Shown here one piece after another: positions 15,699 to 23,085 of a stretch of DNA of 23,085 nucleotides. The stretch is from BOG-908 sp964247675. Its GTDB lineage: Bacteria; Pseudomonadota; Alphaproteobacteria; Acetobacterales; Acetobacteraceae. A program made the position numbers and the translations under genes. The DNA lies in contig CAXTVW010000044.1 in the NCBI GenBank assembly GCA_964247675.1, positions 1 to 23,085 on the forward strand. The letters are read 5' to 3'. Positions within the stretch are counted from its first letter, which is position 1. Every line of letters begins with the position of its first letter. The notes beneath the pieces were generated by a model. The model was given only the letters and a program-made list of their open reading frames with translations. It made no database searches and was not told the DNA's origin.

Positions 15699-15852
15699 CA
15701 GATCAAAAATCGCTTCTGTGTGAGCCGAAAATTGATGACTGCGTCCTTCCTTCGTCAGCGCCGTTGCGATCGTGTCGTACTCCTCGCCTACGCGGCTTTT
15801 GTTACGTGATGATTTCTCACCGCTCATGACTACAGGATCACCAGGAGCTTTC

Positions 15853-18249
15853 ATGTTCACCAAACCTGGCCTCTTCTCTGTCGCGCTTATAGCTCACACC
15901 CTAAGCGCACAGGCACAGGTCAGCGTTTTGACCCAGCATAACGACAACTTCCGGGACGGCGTGAATGCCGGGGAAACCGTCCTGACGCCTGAAAACGTCA
16001 ATGCCGGGCAATTCGGCATGCTGTTCAAGATTCCTGTCGATGATCAGGTTTTCGCTCAGCCGCTGGTGGTCGCTCGGGTTGCAATCGCCGGCGGAGTCCA
16101 CAGCGTCGTCTATGTTGCAACTGCGAACAACAGCGTCTATGCGTTCGATGCGGAGAACGGCACGCCGTATTGGCATGTCAATTTCGGTCCGCCTATCACC
16201 AAGGCTCTCGCCGGCTGGTATTGTGACGATATCCTGGGCTCTTCGGGAATCATGAGCACGCCGGTGATCGCGAACAATCGCCTCTATGTCGTTGCCCAGA
16301 CATACGTCAATTCCACGTCCACACATTCGCTGCATGCCCTGAACATCGCCACAGGGGCGGAGGAGGCGGGCAGCCCCGTGCAGATACAGGCGCCCGAGTT
16401 CAACTCGATCACGCAGATGCAACGGCCTGGGCTGCTGTCGGCGAACGGGAACATCTACTTCTCCGTTGCTTCGCATTGCGACATCAGCCCGTGGAAAGGG
16501 CTCACCTTCGCCTACAACGCATCGAGCCTGTCGCAAGTCGGCGTTTTCAACGCCTCTCCCGACGACAACGGCAACGGTACGTGGCAGGCGGGAAATGGCG
16601 ACGCAGCCGATCCTGCAGGCAACATCTACGTGGTGAGCGGCAACGGTAACTGGGATGGCGCAACCAATTTCGGCGAGACGATGCTGAAGACCAGTCCCAC
16701 GCTTGCCTTGGAAGACTGGCATACGCCATCCGATTGGTCGAACCTCGATTTACTGGATTCTGACCTGACGTCATCAGGGCCTTTGCTGCTGATGAATACC
16801 GACTACATGATCGCCGGCGGCAAGGACGGTGTGTTGCGCCTGGTCAACACCACGGACATGGGGCATCTCGGCGACGATACGGCACAAAACTGGACGGCGA
16901 CGTCGTCCCACATACACTCGATGAACTATTACGGTTCCAATCTTTACATCTGGGGACAGAGCGATTTCCTGAAAGTGTTTCCGTTCAACGGTTCCACCTT
17001 CGCTACCTCGCCGAGCTTCACCGGCAACATCCAGGCGTTCGGCCATCCCGGCGGGACTTTGTCGATATCGGCGAACGGCCATGCCGACGGCATCCTCTGG
17101 GCCACCACGAATTCGCGCGGTGATCCCAGTGACCCGACTCTGGGGGCATGGCACATGACACAGCCGGGAATCCTCTATGCCTACAACCTGGCGAACATGG
17201 TGCAAATCTGGACCAACGAGCAAAACCCGAGCCGCGACGATTGCGGCAACTATGCGAAGTTTACGCCGCCAACCATCGTAAACGGGAAGGTGTACTTGCC
17301 GAGTTTTGGCGGTGCGCCGACGCAGAGCGGACAGGTTTGCGTCTATGGCCAGTTGCCTACCGGATCGCATCTATTGCAGAATGGCACTTATACGCTGGCG
17401 AGCGTGAACAGCGGCCAGTTCCTTGCGGACCCGGGCGCCTCACAGGCGCCCAGCGTCGTCATGCAGCAGCAGCCGGCCACCAGTTTGGCCAACCAGCAAT
17501 GGGTGCTGAACAATCTCGGCAAGAACATCATCACGCTTACGAACGGCTCCAGTGCGCAGGCGCTGGATGTGACGGCCGGCTCCACAGGTCCGAGTGCGCT
17601 CATAGACCAATACCCTTACAAGGCGGTTCCGTGGCAGCAATGGGCCGTAAAGTCTGTCGGTTCAGGCCTGTACGAAGTGACGAGCGTGAACAGTGGCGAG
17701 GCGCTGGACGTGGCCGGCGGGTCGGTGGCGGCGAACGCGAACATCGACCAGTACCCGTATTCCGCCAAGGCCTGGCAGCAATGGAAGTTTGCCAAAGTCG
17801 GGCCGGCAGGATCAATGATTCCAAATGGCGTCTACGTGGTGACGAGCCTCAACAGTGGACAGGCGCTTGAGGATCCCAGCTCTTCGCAGAGCGCTAACAC
17901 GGTCATTCGTCAATATCCGGTGACCAACGCGAACAACCAGAGATGGGTGGTGAACAACCTGGGCAACAACGTTGTCACTCTTACGAACGTGTCCAGCAGG
18001 CAGGTTCTCGAGACCGCGGGTGGTTCGAGCAAGGCCAGCGCGCTTGTCGACCAGAACCTCAACCAGGGCGGCTTGTGGCAGCAATGGGCCGTGACTTCGG
18101 CTGGCACCGGCGCCTACACACTCATTAGCGGTGCGAACGGGCAGGCTCTCGACGTCGACGGCGCGTCCATGAACGCGGGGGCGGAGATCGACCAGTATCC
18201 GCCTTCAGGCGCTGCCTGGCAGAAATGGAAATTCACCCCGATCAACTGA
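15853..18249 (+). CDS. Secreted beta-propeller protein with two C-terminal ricin-type lectin domains
   Basis: The product is 798 aa. A signal peptide (MFTKPGLFSVALIAHTLSAQAQ) precedes a PQQ-enzyme-like beta-propeller (about 23-500). Its repeated blades include VVYVATANNSVYAFDAENG and LYVVAQTYVN, and it has GWYCDDILGSSGIMSTPV. Two tandem ricin-B-type trefoils (about 506-650 and 654-798) each contain three QxW motifs: QQW, QQW, QQW, then QRW, QQW, QKW. Such lectin domains bind carbohydrates, so it may attach to polysaccharide outside the cell. Whether the propeller binds PQQ or is catalytic cannot be told. The ATG at 15853 has AGGAG 5 nt upstream. An earlier in-frame start at 15772 would place 27 polar residues before the signal peptide. 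G+C is visibly lower than in the che genes. Confidence 0.88.
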   Translation: MFTKPGLFSVALIAHTLSAQAQVSVLTQHNDNFRDGVNAGETVLTPENVNAGQFGMLFKIPVDDQVFAQPLVVARVAIAGGVHSVVYVATANNSVYAFDAENGTPYWHVNFGPPITKALAGWYCDDILGSSGIMSTPVIANNRLYVVAQTYVNSTSTHSLHALNIATGAEEAGSPVQIQAPEFNSITQMQRPGLLSANGNIYFSVASHCDISPWKGLTFAYNASSLSQVGVFNASPDDNGNGTWQAGNGDAADPAGNIYVVSGNGNWDGATNFGETMLKTSPTLALEDWHTPSDWSNLDLLDSDLTSSGPLLLMNTDYMIAGGKDGVLRLVNTTDMGHLGDDTAQNWTATSSHIHSMNYYGSNLYIWGQSDFLKVFPFNGSTFATSPSFTGNIQAFGHPGGTLSISANGHADGILWATTNSRGDPSDPTLGAWHMTQPGILYAYNLANMVQIWTNEQNPSRDDCGNYAKFTPPTIVNGKVYLPSFGGAPTQSGQVCVYGQLPTGSHLLQNGTYTLASVNSGQFLADPGASQAPSVVMQQQPATSLANQQWVLNNLGKNIITLTNGSSAQALDVTAGSTGPSALIDQYPYKAVPWQQWAVKSVGSGLYEVTSVNSGEALDVAGGSVAANANIDQYPYSAKAWQQWKFAKVGPAGSMIPNGVYVVTSLNSGQALEDPSSSQSANTVIRQYPVTNANNQRWVVNNLGNNVVTLTNVSSRQVLETAGGSSKASALVDQNLNQGGLWQQWAVTSAGTGAYTLISGANGQALDVDGASMNAGAEIDQYPPSGAAWQKWKFTPIN

Positions 18250-18484
18250 AGATGCATGCCGATCCGGTGTCGGCGCTGCTTCGGTTCCGCCGTGTCGTTC
18301 CTCACCACGTCCTTTTGTAACGGTCGCCTGTCAAACGAACGTTGCGAGCGAATGCGTGTTCGTTCTCGAATACGCGGATGCTCCATTATGCGGAGTACCA
18401 GGAGATTTTGGTTTCTTTAGTGAGGAGTGTTTGCTTTCTGTCTGAGTCAACGTCAACGCCGTCTGGCATTAAAACGAGTGTCCT

Positions 18485-19872
18485 ATGACCACGTCTCGAC
18501 GGAACCTTCTCGTCACCGCTGTGTCGTCAGCGTCTTTCGCACTCGGTTCCGCCAGCAAGGTGCTTGCGCAGGAAACCGCGCCGATGCCGCACCANNNNNN
18601 NNNNNNNNNNNNNNNNNNNNNNNNNNNNNNNNNNNNNNNNNNNNNNNNNNNNNNNNNNNNNNNNNNNNNNNNNNNNNNNNNNNNNNNNNNNNNNCACTCG
18701 GTTCCGCCAGCAAGGTGCTTGCGCAGGAAACCGCGCCGATGCCGCACCATGCGATGCACGGCCATTCGAAGCCGGAACGGCCGAAAACCCCCAGGCTTCC
18801 GGCTATACTTTGCAGAAAAGCCAACACGCTCGGTATTGATGCCGCCTTCAACATGCTGCAGCGCGGCGACGACACACTCGAGGCCGTCCTGAAGATTACC
18901 GGGACCCAGGAAGACGACCCGCACGACTATTCTTGCGGTGTTGGCGGCCTGCCAAACGAAGACGGCGCCGTGCAGCTCGATGCTTGTTGCTTTCACGGTC
19001 CGACCGGCCGAAGCGCTGCGGTGGGCGGCGTACGTGGCATACGCAACGTGTCCCGTCTGGCGCGGGATGTCATGGACAGGACCGGCTACCCGCTGCTGTG
19101 TGGTCAGGATGCCGAAAGCTTCGGCCTTTCGCACGGCTTCGTCGAAGAGAAGCTTGGCAACGCGCAGAGCGAGAAGATGTGGGGCGTGTGGAAACGCGTC
19201 CAAGCGCTGCCCAGGCCGCTCGGGCCTGGCAGGTACGATCCAGGCTGGCCTGGGCCAGATAGCGCCAGCCACTTTCTGCCCGCCTCGCAGAAGGAACTCG
19301 ACATTCTCGTCCGCGAGCACGAGGTGCTTGCAAGACAGGAAGGCCTCGAGCCGCAATGGACATGGGTCGCCGCCTATGACGCGCTGTTTCCTGCAGCAAC
19401 GCCGCTCAGCGTGGCGGTCATCAACGCCCGACGCGAGATGTCCTGCGCCGCGACCACGAGCGGGCTGCCGTGGCGGGCGGCAGGCGCGGTCAGCGACATC
19501 GCCATGCTTGGGGCGGGTTGCTACCTCGATCCGGAAATTGGCTCGGCCGGTGCCAGCGGCAGTGCCGACGCGAACACGAAGATCGTCGGCGCCCACCTTA
19601 TCGTCCAGAACATGCGGCGCGGCCTGTCACCTGAGGAGGCCGGCATGGACGCGCTGCGTGCCATCGTGTCCCGCTACAAGGGCGATATGGCGGCACTCCG
19701 TTTTGTCGAAATCGTCTATTACATTTTGCGTAACGACGGCGCCTATGGCTGTGTCTCGCTTTGGCGCGGCGACCGCACCGGTCATGTCCGGACCTTCACC
19801 ATACATGACGGCGTGAGACGGTCGGAAAACTGCCTTTTCCTGTTTGACGGAAGTCCGGTTACGGGCGTGTGA
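18485..19872 (+). CDS. Tat-exported glycosylasparaginase-like protein (interrupted by a false gap)
   Basis: After removal of the N run and one copy of the 55-bp duplication, the gene reads as one 410-aa frame. SRRNLLV at 4-10 and a hydrophobic stretch form a twin-arginine signal. The body follows the N4-(beta-N-acetylglucosaminyl)-L-asparaginase (Ntn-hydrolase, family T2) order: GIDAAFNMLQRGDDTLEAV, GVGGLPNEDGAVQLDAC, ATTSGLPW, GAGCYLDPEIGSAGASG and NMRRGLSPEEAGMDALR. Active members cut the Asn-GlcNAc amide bond after self-cleavage before a Thr in an (H)DT motif. Here that region reads PAATPLSVAV, and the usual GRVGDSP reads GAVSDIA, so catalysis is doubtful. As written, the frame differs by one on the two sides of the gap. 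The ATG at 18485 has no strong ribosome-binding site. Confidence 0.82.
18540..18594. repeat. 55-bp duplicated contig end, left copy
   Basis: These 55 bases, from CACTCGGTTCC to GCCGCACCA, recur identically at 18695-18749 on the other side of the N run. They are the overlapping end of two contigs, not a biological repeat. Confidence 0.95.
18595..18694. other. Assembly gap (100 N), probably artificial
   Basis: Exactly 100 N lie between two identical 55-bp sequences. Merging the overlap removes 155 bp and restores one open frame through the asparaginase-like gene, so there is probably no missing sequence. Confidence 0.97.
18695..18749. repeat. 55-bp duplicated contig end, right copy
   Basis: Identical to 18540-18594. 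The gene continues uniquely from 18750. Confidence 0.95.
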
Positions 19873-20054
19873 GGGTTTGTCAGTCCTGCTTACAGCGGTG
19901 AGGTCCGCGATAGCCGACGCAGCGGCAAACAGCCGGGTCAGCCGAGAAAGACAGCCGTTGTGGCGCGTGATCAGAAAACGAAAGTCCGGGCTGTTTTCCG
20001 AACGAACAGCACCCTGATCGGGCATAGTGTTAGGGTGCAAAACGGAGAATGACG

Positions 20055-20624
20055 ATGGCTGCCAAGCCCGATTTCGGATCCTTTGGGCGTTTCCAGGAGA
20101 CGCCCGTGGCCGACATGTCGGCGGACATGAGGGCCGCCTACGACTTCACCATGGAGCTCCGAGGCCAGGTGCCGGGACCGCATAAGATCTGGTTGGCCAA
20201 CCCGACGCTGTCGAAGACGATCGTTCCCACTGGCAAGTATTATCAAACGCAGTCCACGCTGACCAAGGCTGAGATCGAGATCGTCACCAATGTGATCAAT
20301 AGCCATTGGCTGGCCGCCTATTCGAACTACGAACATGAGAAGATCGGCGAAGACGCTGGCCATTTGCCGCCTGAGAAGGTGCAGGCCCTGATTGCCAACC
20401 TTCCGACCTCGTTCGATGATCCGCGCCAGCAGGTCGTCTACGAGCTCGCCTCCACCCTTGCCCAACCCCGTATCGTGCCGTCCGGTCTGTTTCAGCGCGC
20501 GAAAACACTGGTCGGCGAAGCGGGCATCGTCGACGTCACGGTCCTGATGGGTTGGTTCACGGCGGTTTCGCTCACCCTCAACGCGTTCGACGTGCCGTCA
20601 AACGCGGTTGGCCTGAAGCAGTAG
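20055..20624 (+). CDS. Carboxymuconolactone decarboxylase-fold protein, first of pair
   Basis: The product is 189 aa and all-alpha. The layout matches the CMD/AhpD fold: a helix with KAEIEIVTNVINSHWLAAYSN, then YEHEKIGEDAG, and a second helical hairpin ending GIVDVTVLMGWFTAVSLTLNAF. The CxxC pair of redox-active AhpD is absent, and there is no cysteine at all in this region. A peroxidase-reductant role is therefore unlikely; a decarboxylase, lactonase or other small-molecule role is possible. ATGs occur at 20049 and 20055. GGAG at 20044-20047 is only 1 nt from the first but 7 nt from the second, so 20055 is chosen. The gene is 10 nt upstream of a second CMD-fold gene and is probably transcribed with it. 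Confidence 0.85.
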   Translation: MAAKPDFGSFGRFQETPVADMSADMRAAYDFTMELRGQVPGPHKIWLANPTLSKTIVPTGKYYQTQSTLTKAEIEIVTNVINSHWLAAYSNYEHEKIGEDAGHLPPEKVQALIANLPTSFDDPRQQVVYELASTLAQPRIVPSGLFQRAKTLVGEAGIVDVTVLMGWFTAVSLTLNAFDVPSNAVGLKQ

Positions 20625-20634
20625 GAGCGCCGTG

Positions 20635-21228
20635 ATGTACGACGATCTCGAACATCTCGGCGGCAGGACCGCCCTTCTTGCGCCGGACGCGCTCACAGAA
20701 GAGCAGCGGCGGGTCTATGACGTGATCAACGCCGACATGGTGCCTTGGGCGGAAAAGGCGGGTTTCCAGGCCAAGCTGTCCGACGGGCGGCTGATCGGCC
20801 CCTTCAACACGATCATGCTCAGCCCCGAGATCGCGCAGGCCTTCCTGAACCTGCAGGCCGTCGAGGGAAAAAACACCAGCGTCTCGCAGCGCGTCAGGCA
20901 GGTTGTCATACTGACGGTCGGCGCGGTGTGGCATTGCGACTACGAGCGCTACGCTCATGCGGCCGCCGCCAGACAAGCCGGCCTGTCACCTGCGACGATC
21001 GAAGCGCTGGCGAGAGGTGACGCCGCCGAGGGTCTCTCGGACGAGGGAGATGTCGCCCGGCGGTTCACTATGGCGCTCACGGCGGAACACAAGGTCAACG
21101 ACGCGCTGTTCGAAGAAGCGCGTTCCGCCTTCCAGGACCGCGGGATCGTCGACATCGTGATACTTGCTGGATGCTACGATCTCGTCTCGTCCCTGCTGAA
21201 CGCCTTCGAAGTCCCCGCGCCGAAGTAG
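20635..21228 (+). CDS. Carboxymuconolactone decarboxylase-fold protein, second of pair
   Basis: The product is 197 aa. The core contains SQRVRQVVILTVGAVWHCDYERYAH in two parts: a helix followed by HCDYERYAH, then AAARQAGLS. This is the family signature with a Glu and His near the active site but a single Cys instead of CxxC. The C-terminal part GIVDIVILAGCYDLVSSLLNAF closely parallels the end of the preceding protein, so the two are probably diverged duplicates. GGAG at 20624-20627, beginning on the last base of the upstream TAG stop, is 7 nt from the ATG at 20635 and 4 nt from a GTG at 20632; the ATG is preferred. The SMP-30-like gene follows after 79 bp. The substrate is unknown. Confidence 0.88.
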   Translation: MYDDLEHLGGRTALLAPDALTEEQRRVYDVINADMVPWAEKAGFQAKLSDGRLIGPFNTIMLSPEIAQAFLNLQAVEGKNTSVSQRVRQVVILTVGAVWHCDYERYAHAAAARQAGLSPATIEALARGDAAEGLSDEGDVARRFTMALTAEHKVNDALFEEARSAFQDRGIVDIVILAGCYDLVSSLLNAFEVPAPK

Positions 21229-21307
21229 CTGTTCGTCAGTGGACGGATTGGCCTGCTGGCAGCCTGGCCACCGAATTTCCGCAGCTGTTCACGTCGGAGG
21301 AAATCCC

Positions 21308-22309
21308 ATGTCTCATAACAAGGCGCCGCAGGCGCAGCTGAAGATCGCCGCGGAGTTTCCGAGGCAGTATTTTCTCGAAAACTTGGCGGTGCGGCACGAT
21401 AACTCCGTCCTGGTCACGGCTATGAACCACAACGAGCTGTGGTACGTGCCTCCCGCGGATGGTGACACGCAGGTCGAGCCGGCATGCCTGCATGTTTTCG
21501 ACACGCCGACGACGGGACTTGCAGAGGTCGAGCCCGAAATCTTTCTGATGCTCGCGGGCAACCTCTACACGACCCATGAATCGTTCATCTACAAGATCGA
21601 CCTGACGCGTTGGAGCCCGGGTCAGCCGATCGAGCCGGAGCTGTTCTGCCGCTTTCCGTCCGAGGCGCGCGGGCTGAACGGTTGCTGCCTGCTGAAGCCG
21701 GGCGTGCTGCTGGTGGCGGATTGCTTCGCCAGCCTGATCTGGCGCGTGGATTTCAGCCTCGGCGGTGGCGAGCCCGCCATACGCGTTTGGAAGTCGCACG
21801 ACAGCATGGGTTATTACCCGGGCAAGATGAAGCCGGAACAGCCTGGCGTGAACGGCATACGCTATGCCGGGCGAACGCATCATCTCTACTATACGGCGAC
21901 GGCGAAAAAGCTGTTCATGCGGATCGCGGTCGATCCCGAAAGCCTGGAAGCGACAGGCGAACCCGAAATAGTCGTTACAGGCCGGATGGGTGACGATTTC
22001 TGCATAGACGAGGACGCCAGCGTTATCTATCTCGCCACGCACCGGCAGAATACCATCGATGTCGTCTCCATGGACCCGGGCCTGAACAGCGGCTTCACCC
22101 AGAGCGTCGCGGGCGACCCTTCTACCGAAGCGCTTATCGGGCCATCCGGGGGCGCCTGGGGGCGCAAGCCTGACCAGCAAGGCCGCACCGCTTTTTTCAT
22201 CATGGACGGCGGCACCGCCTCGCCGCCGCCGGGCGGGCCTCAGACGGCCAAGCTGCTTCGTGTCGACTTCGCGCCGATCACCGGCCCGTTTCCCGGGACC
22301 GGGTCATGA
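21308..22309 (+). CDS. SMP-30/gluconolactonase-like six-bladed propeller protein
   Basis: The product is 333 aa with no signal peptide, so it is cytoplasmic. The sequence follows the SMP-30/gluconolactonase/LRE-like propeller. The likely divalent-metal ligands are E24 in FLENLAV, N182 in GVNGIRY and D229 or D230 in GDDFCID, in the same order as in characterised SMP-30 lactonases. Strands such as GVLLVADCFASLIWRVDF and VIYLATHRQNTIDVVSMD form the blades. GGAGG 7 nt before the ATG at 21308 is a strong ribosome-binding site and rules out the in-frame upstream start at 21239. With two CMD-fold genes just upstream it suggests a lactone-opening or ring-cleavage route, but no substrate is indicated. 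Confidence 0.85.
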   Translation: MSHNKAPQAQLKIAAEFPRQYFLENLAVRHDNSVLVTAMNHNELWYVPPADGDTQVEPACLHVFDTPTTGLAEVEPEIFLMLAGNLYTTHESFIYKIDLTRWSPGQPIEPELFCRFPSEARGLNGCCLLKPGVLLVADCFASLIWRVDFSLGGGEPAIRVWKSHDSMGYYPGKMKPEQPGVNGIRYAGRTHHLYYTATAKKLFMRIAVDPESLEATGEPEIVVTGRMGDDFCIDEDASVIYLATHRQNTIDVVSMDPGLNSGFTQSVAGDPSTEALIGPSGGAWGRKPDQQGRTAFFIMDGGTASPPPGGPQTAKLLRVDFAPITGPFPGTGS

Positions 22310-22346
22310 GCCAGGGCCAAGGCTTCGGCGTGAATGTTTCGTCTAA

Positions 22347-23085
22347 ATGACCAGGTGGAAGCCCCCGGCACGAACGCTGTCCGGCCTGCATTGCATCTGC
22401 CTGCTGGCGGGTCTGTCCGCCGCAACCTGGGCGCAAGCGTGCACCCTGCCCAAAGACGCGGTAACCGTGCAATCCAGCCGAGTGGCACTGGACGGCCGTA
22501 TGTTCACGGTCGCCTCCCAGAGCCTGGCCGACCTGGACCACGCGCGGTCGCGCCTCCTCGTGCTCGATGGGCGATGCCGTTCCGCGTGGTCAGCCGTGGT
22601 CGAAGGCGCAGTGTCGCATTTCGACGTGAGGGTTCTCGGCGGCACGCAGCTGCTGCAGTTTGTGACGCTGCAGGTCGCTGGTGATGCCACCGGCTACGCG
22701 CACCGGCTGCTGGTGCTGCGAGGCGGCCGTATCATGCAGGCGCTGGCGCCGGTCGAGCATACGGGACGCGACGGCTTCTACCTCGGCCCCCTGCCGCACG
22801 GCCGGCAGCAGGGCCTCTTCACGTGGACCGCTGACCCGCGCGGCGAGGCCGAAGCGGCGCCACACCCGTTTATCCTGCGCACATGGGTATGGGCCGGCAA
22901 CAGGCTGACGGGTCCGGCGCAGACGGAAACGATCCAAAAGTATGCGGCGCCCGATGGCGCGCCCGACCGGGCGGATTTCGTGGCGAAGGCCTTGGGCTTG
23001 CCGTTCCGGGACCAGACCGGGGACACGAGCAGCCGGTTCAAGGATTTCGACCGTGTCGAAGGCCAGGTGCAGGACCTGGCAATCC
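22347..23085 (+). CDS. Exported protein of unknown function, 3' end outside window
   Basis: 246 codons are open from the ATG at 22347 to the end of the window with no stop. A basic start, a hydrophobic core (HCICLLAGLSAATWA) and cleavage after AQA form a signal peptide, so the protein is periplasmic or secreted. The mature part is beta-rich, with LLVLDGRCRSAW, QLLQFVTLQVAGDATGYAHR, LLVLRGGRIMQAL and FYLGPLPHGRQQGLF. The third-position GC bias is strong throughout, which supports it as real. There is no clear Shine-Dalgarno. It starts 37 bp after the SMP-30-like gene but seems unrelated to it. Its strand order resembles that of the exported protein at 11268. Confidence 0.72.
   Translation, partial: MTRWKPPARTLSGLHCICLLAGLSAATWAQACTLPKDAVTVQSSRVALDGRMFTVASQSLADLDHARSRLLVLDGRCRSAWSAVVEGAVSHFDVRVLGGTQLLQFVTLQVAGDATGYAHRLLVLRGGRIMQALAPVEHTGRDGFYLGPLPHGRQQGLFTWTADPRGEAEAAPHPFILRTWVWAGNRLTGPAQTETIQKYAAPDGAPDRADFVAKALGLPFRDQTGDTSSRFKDFDRVEGQVQDLAI

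Larger units (their letters stand above)
14963..15852. other. 890-bp stretch without a supported gene
   Basis: Several ORFs of 60-130 codons are open on both strands (for example 15295-15675 plus and 15181-15486 minus). None has a ribosome-binding site, a recognisable domain or the strong third-position GC bias of real genes here. The first ~650 bp may be degenerate coding sequence next to the scaffold gap. The last ~280 bp is more AT-rich and holds the small repeats listed separately. It presumably carries the promoter of the propeller gene. Confidence 0.5.

Overview
The window looks like a high-G+C alphaproteobacterium of the Acetobacteraceae/Rhodospirillales type. This is an inference from the very G+C-rich coding sequence, the chemotaxis gene order MCP-CheW-CheB-CheR-CheA, and the AT-tract palindromic intergenic repeats set in GC-rich DNA. 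No 16S rRNA or other marker gene is present, so the placement is tentative. Two 100-base runs of N (14863-14962 and 18595-18694) show that this is a draft scaffold. The second run is almost certainly a false gap, because the same 55 bases lie on both sides of it.

Region 1 (1-5733, minus strand) is a chemotaxis operon. In transcription order it encodes a soluble chemoreceptor with two complete signalling hairpins, a protein of three fused CheW domains, CheB, CheR, and the start of CheA, which runs off the window. The first three genes are tightly coupled (4-nt spacer, then an ATGA overlap). The cheB-cheR and cheR-cheA junctions are each filled by a ~190-bp nested palindromic element (R1, R2), and a half copy (R3) lies upstream of the receptor. 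A pirin gene (5893-6831) is transcribed divergently.

Region 2 (about 7.1-14.8 kb) holds two convergent sets of membrane and exported proteins that meet near 12.2 kb. The plus-strand set has a membrane M48-type zinc peptidase, a multi-spanning protein that may be frameshifted from the following DUF3592-like membrane protein, and an exported protein with a signal peptide. The minus-strand set has an exported NTF2/DUF3828-like protein, a four-helix membrane protein and a three-helix membrane protein. A second type of GC-rich inverted repeat (R4) lies inside the minus-strand set. The function of the set is unknown.

Region 3 (14.96-15.85 kb) has no convincing gene but contains several small inverted or direct repeats. 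They lie ahead of a large secreted beta-propeller protein that ends in two ricin-type lectin domains (15853-18249).

Region 4 (18.5-22.3 kb, plus strand) has a Tat-exported glycosylasparaginase-like protein whose catalytic motifs look degenerate, two adjacent carboxymuconolactone-decarboxylase-fold proteins without the AhpD CxxC motif, and an SMP-30/gluconolactonase-like propeller. The last three probably form a small catabolic or detoxification operon. The window ends inside another exported protein (22347 onward) whose strand pattern resembles that of the exported protein at 11268. No tRNA, rRNA, CRISPR array, integrase or intact transposase was seen.
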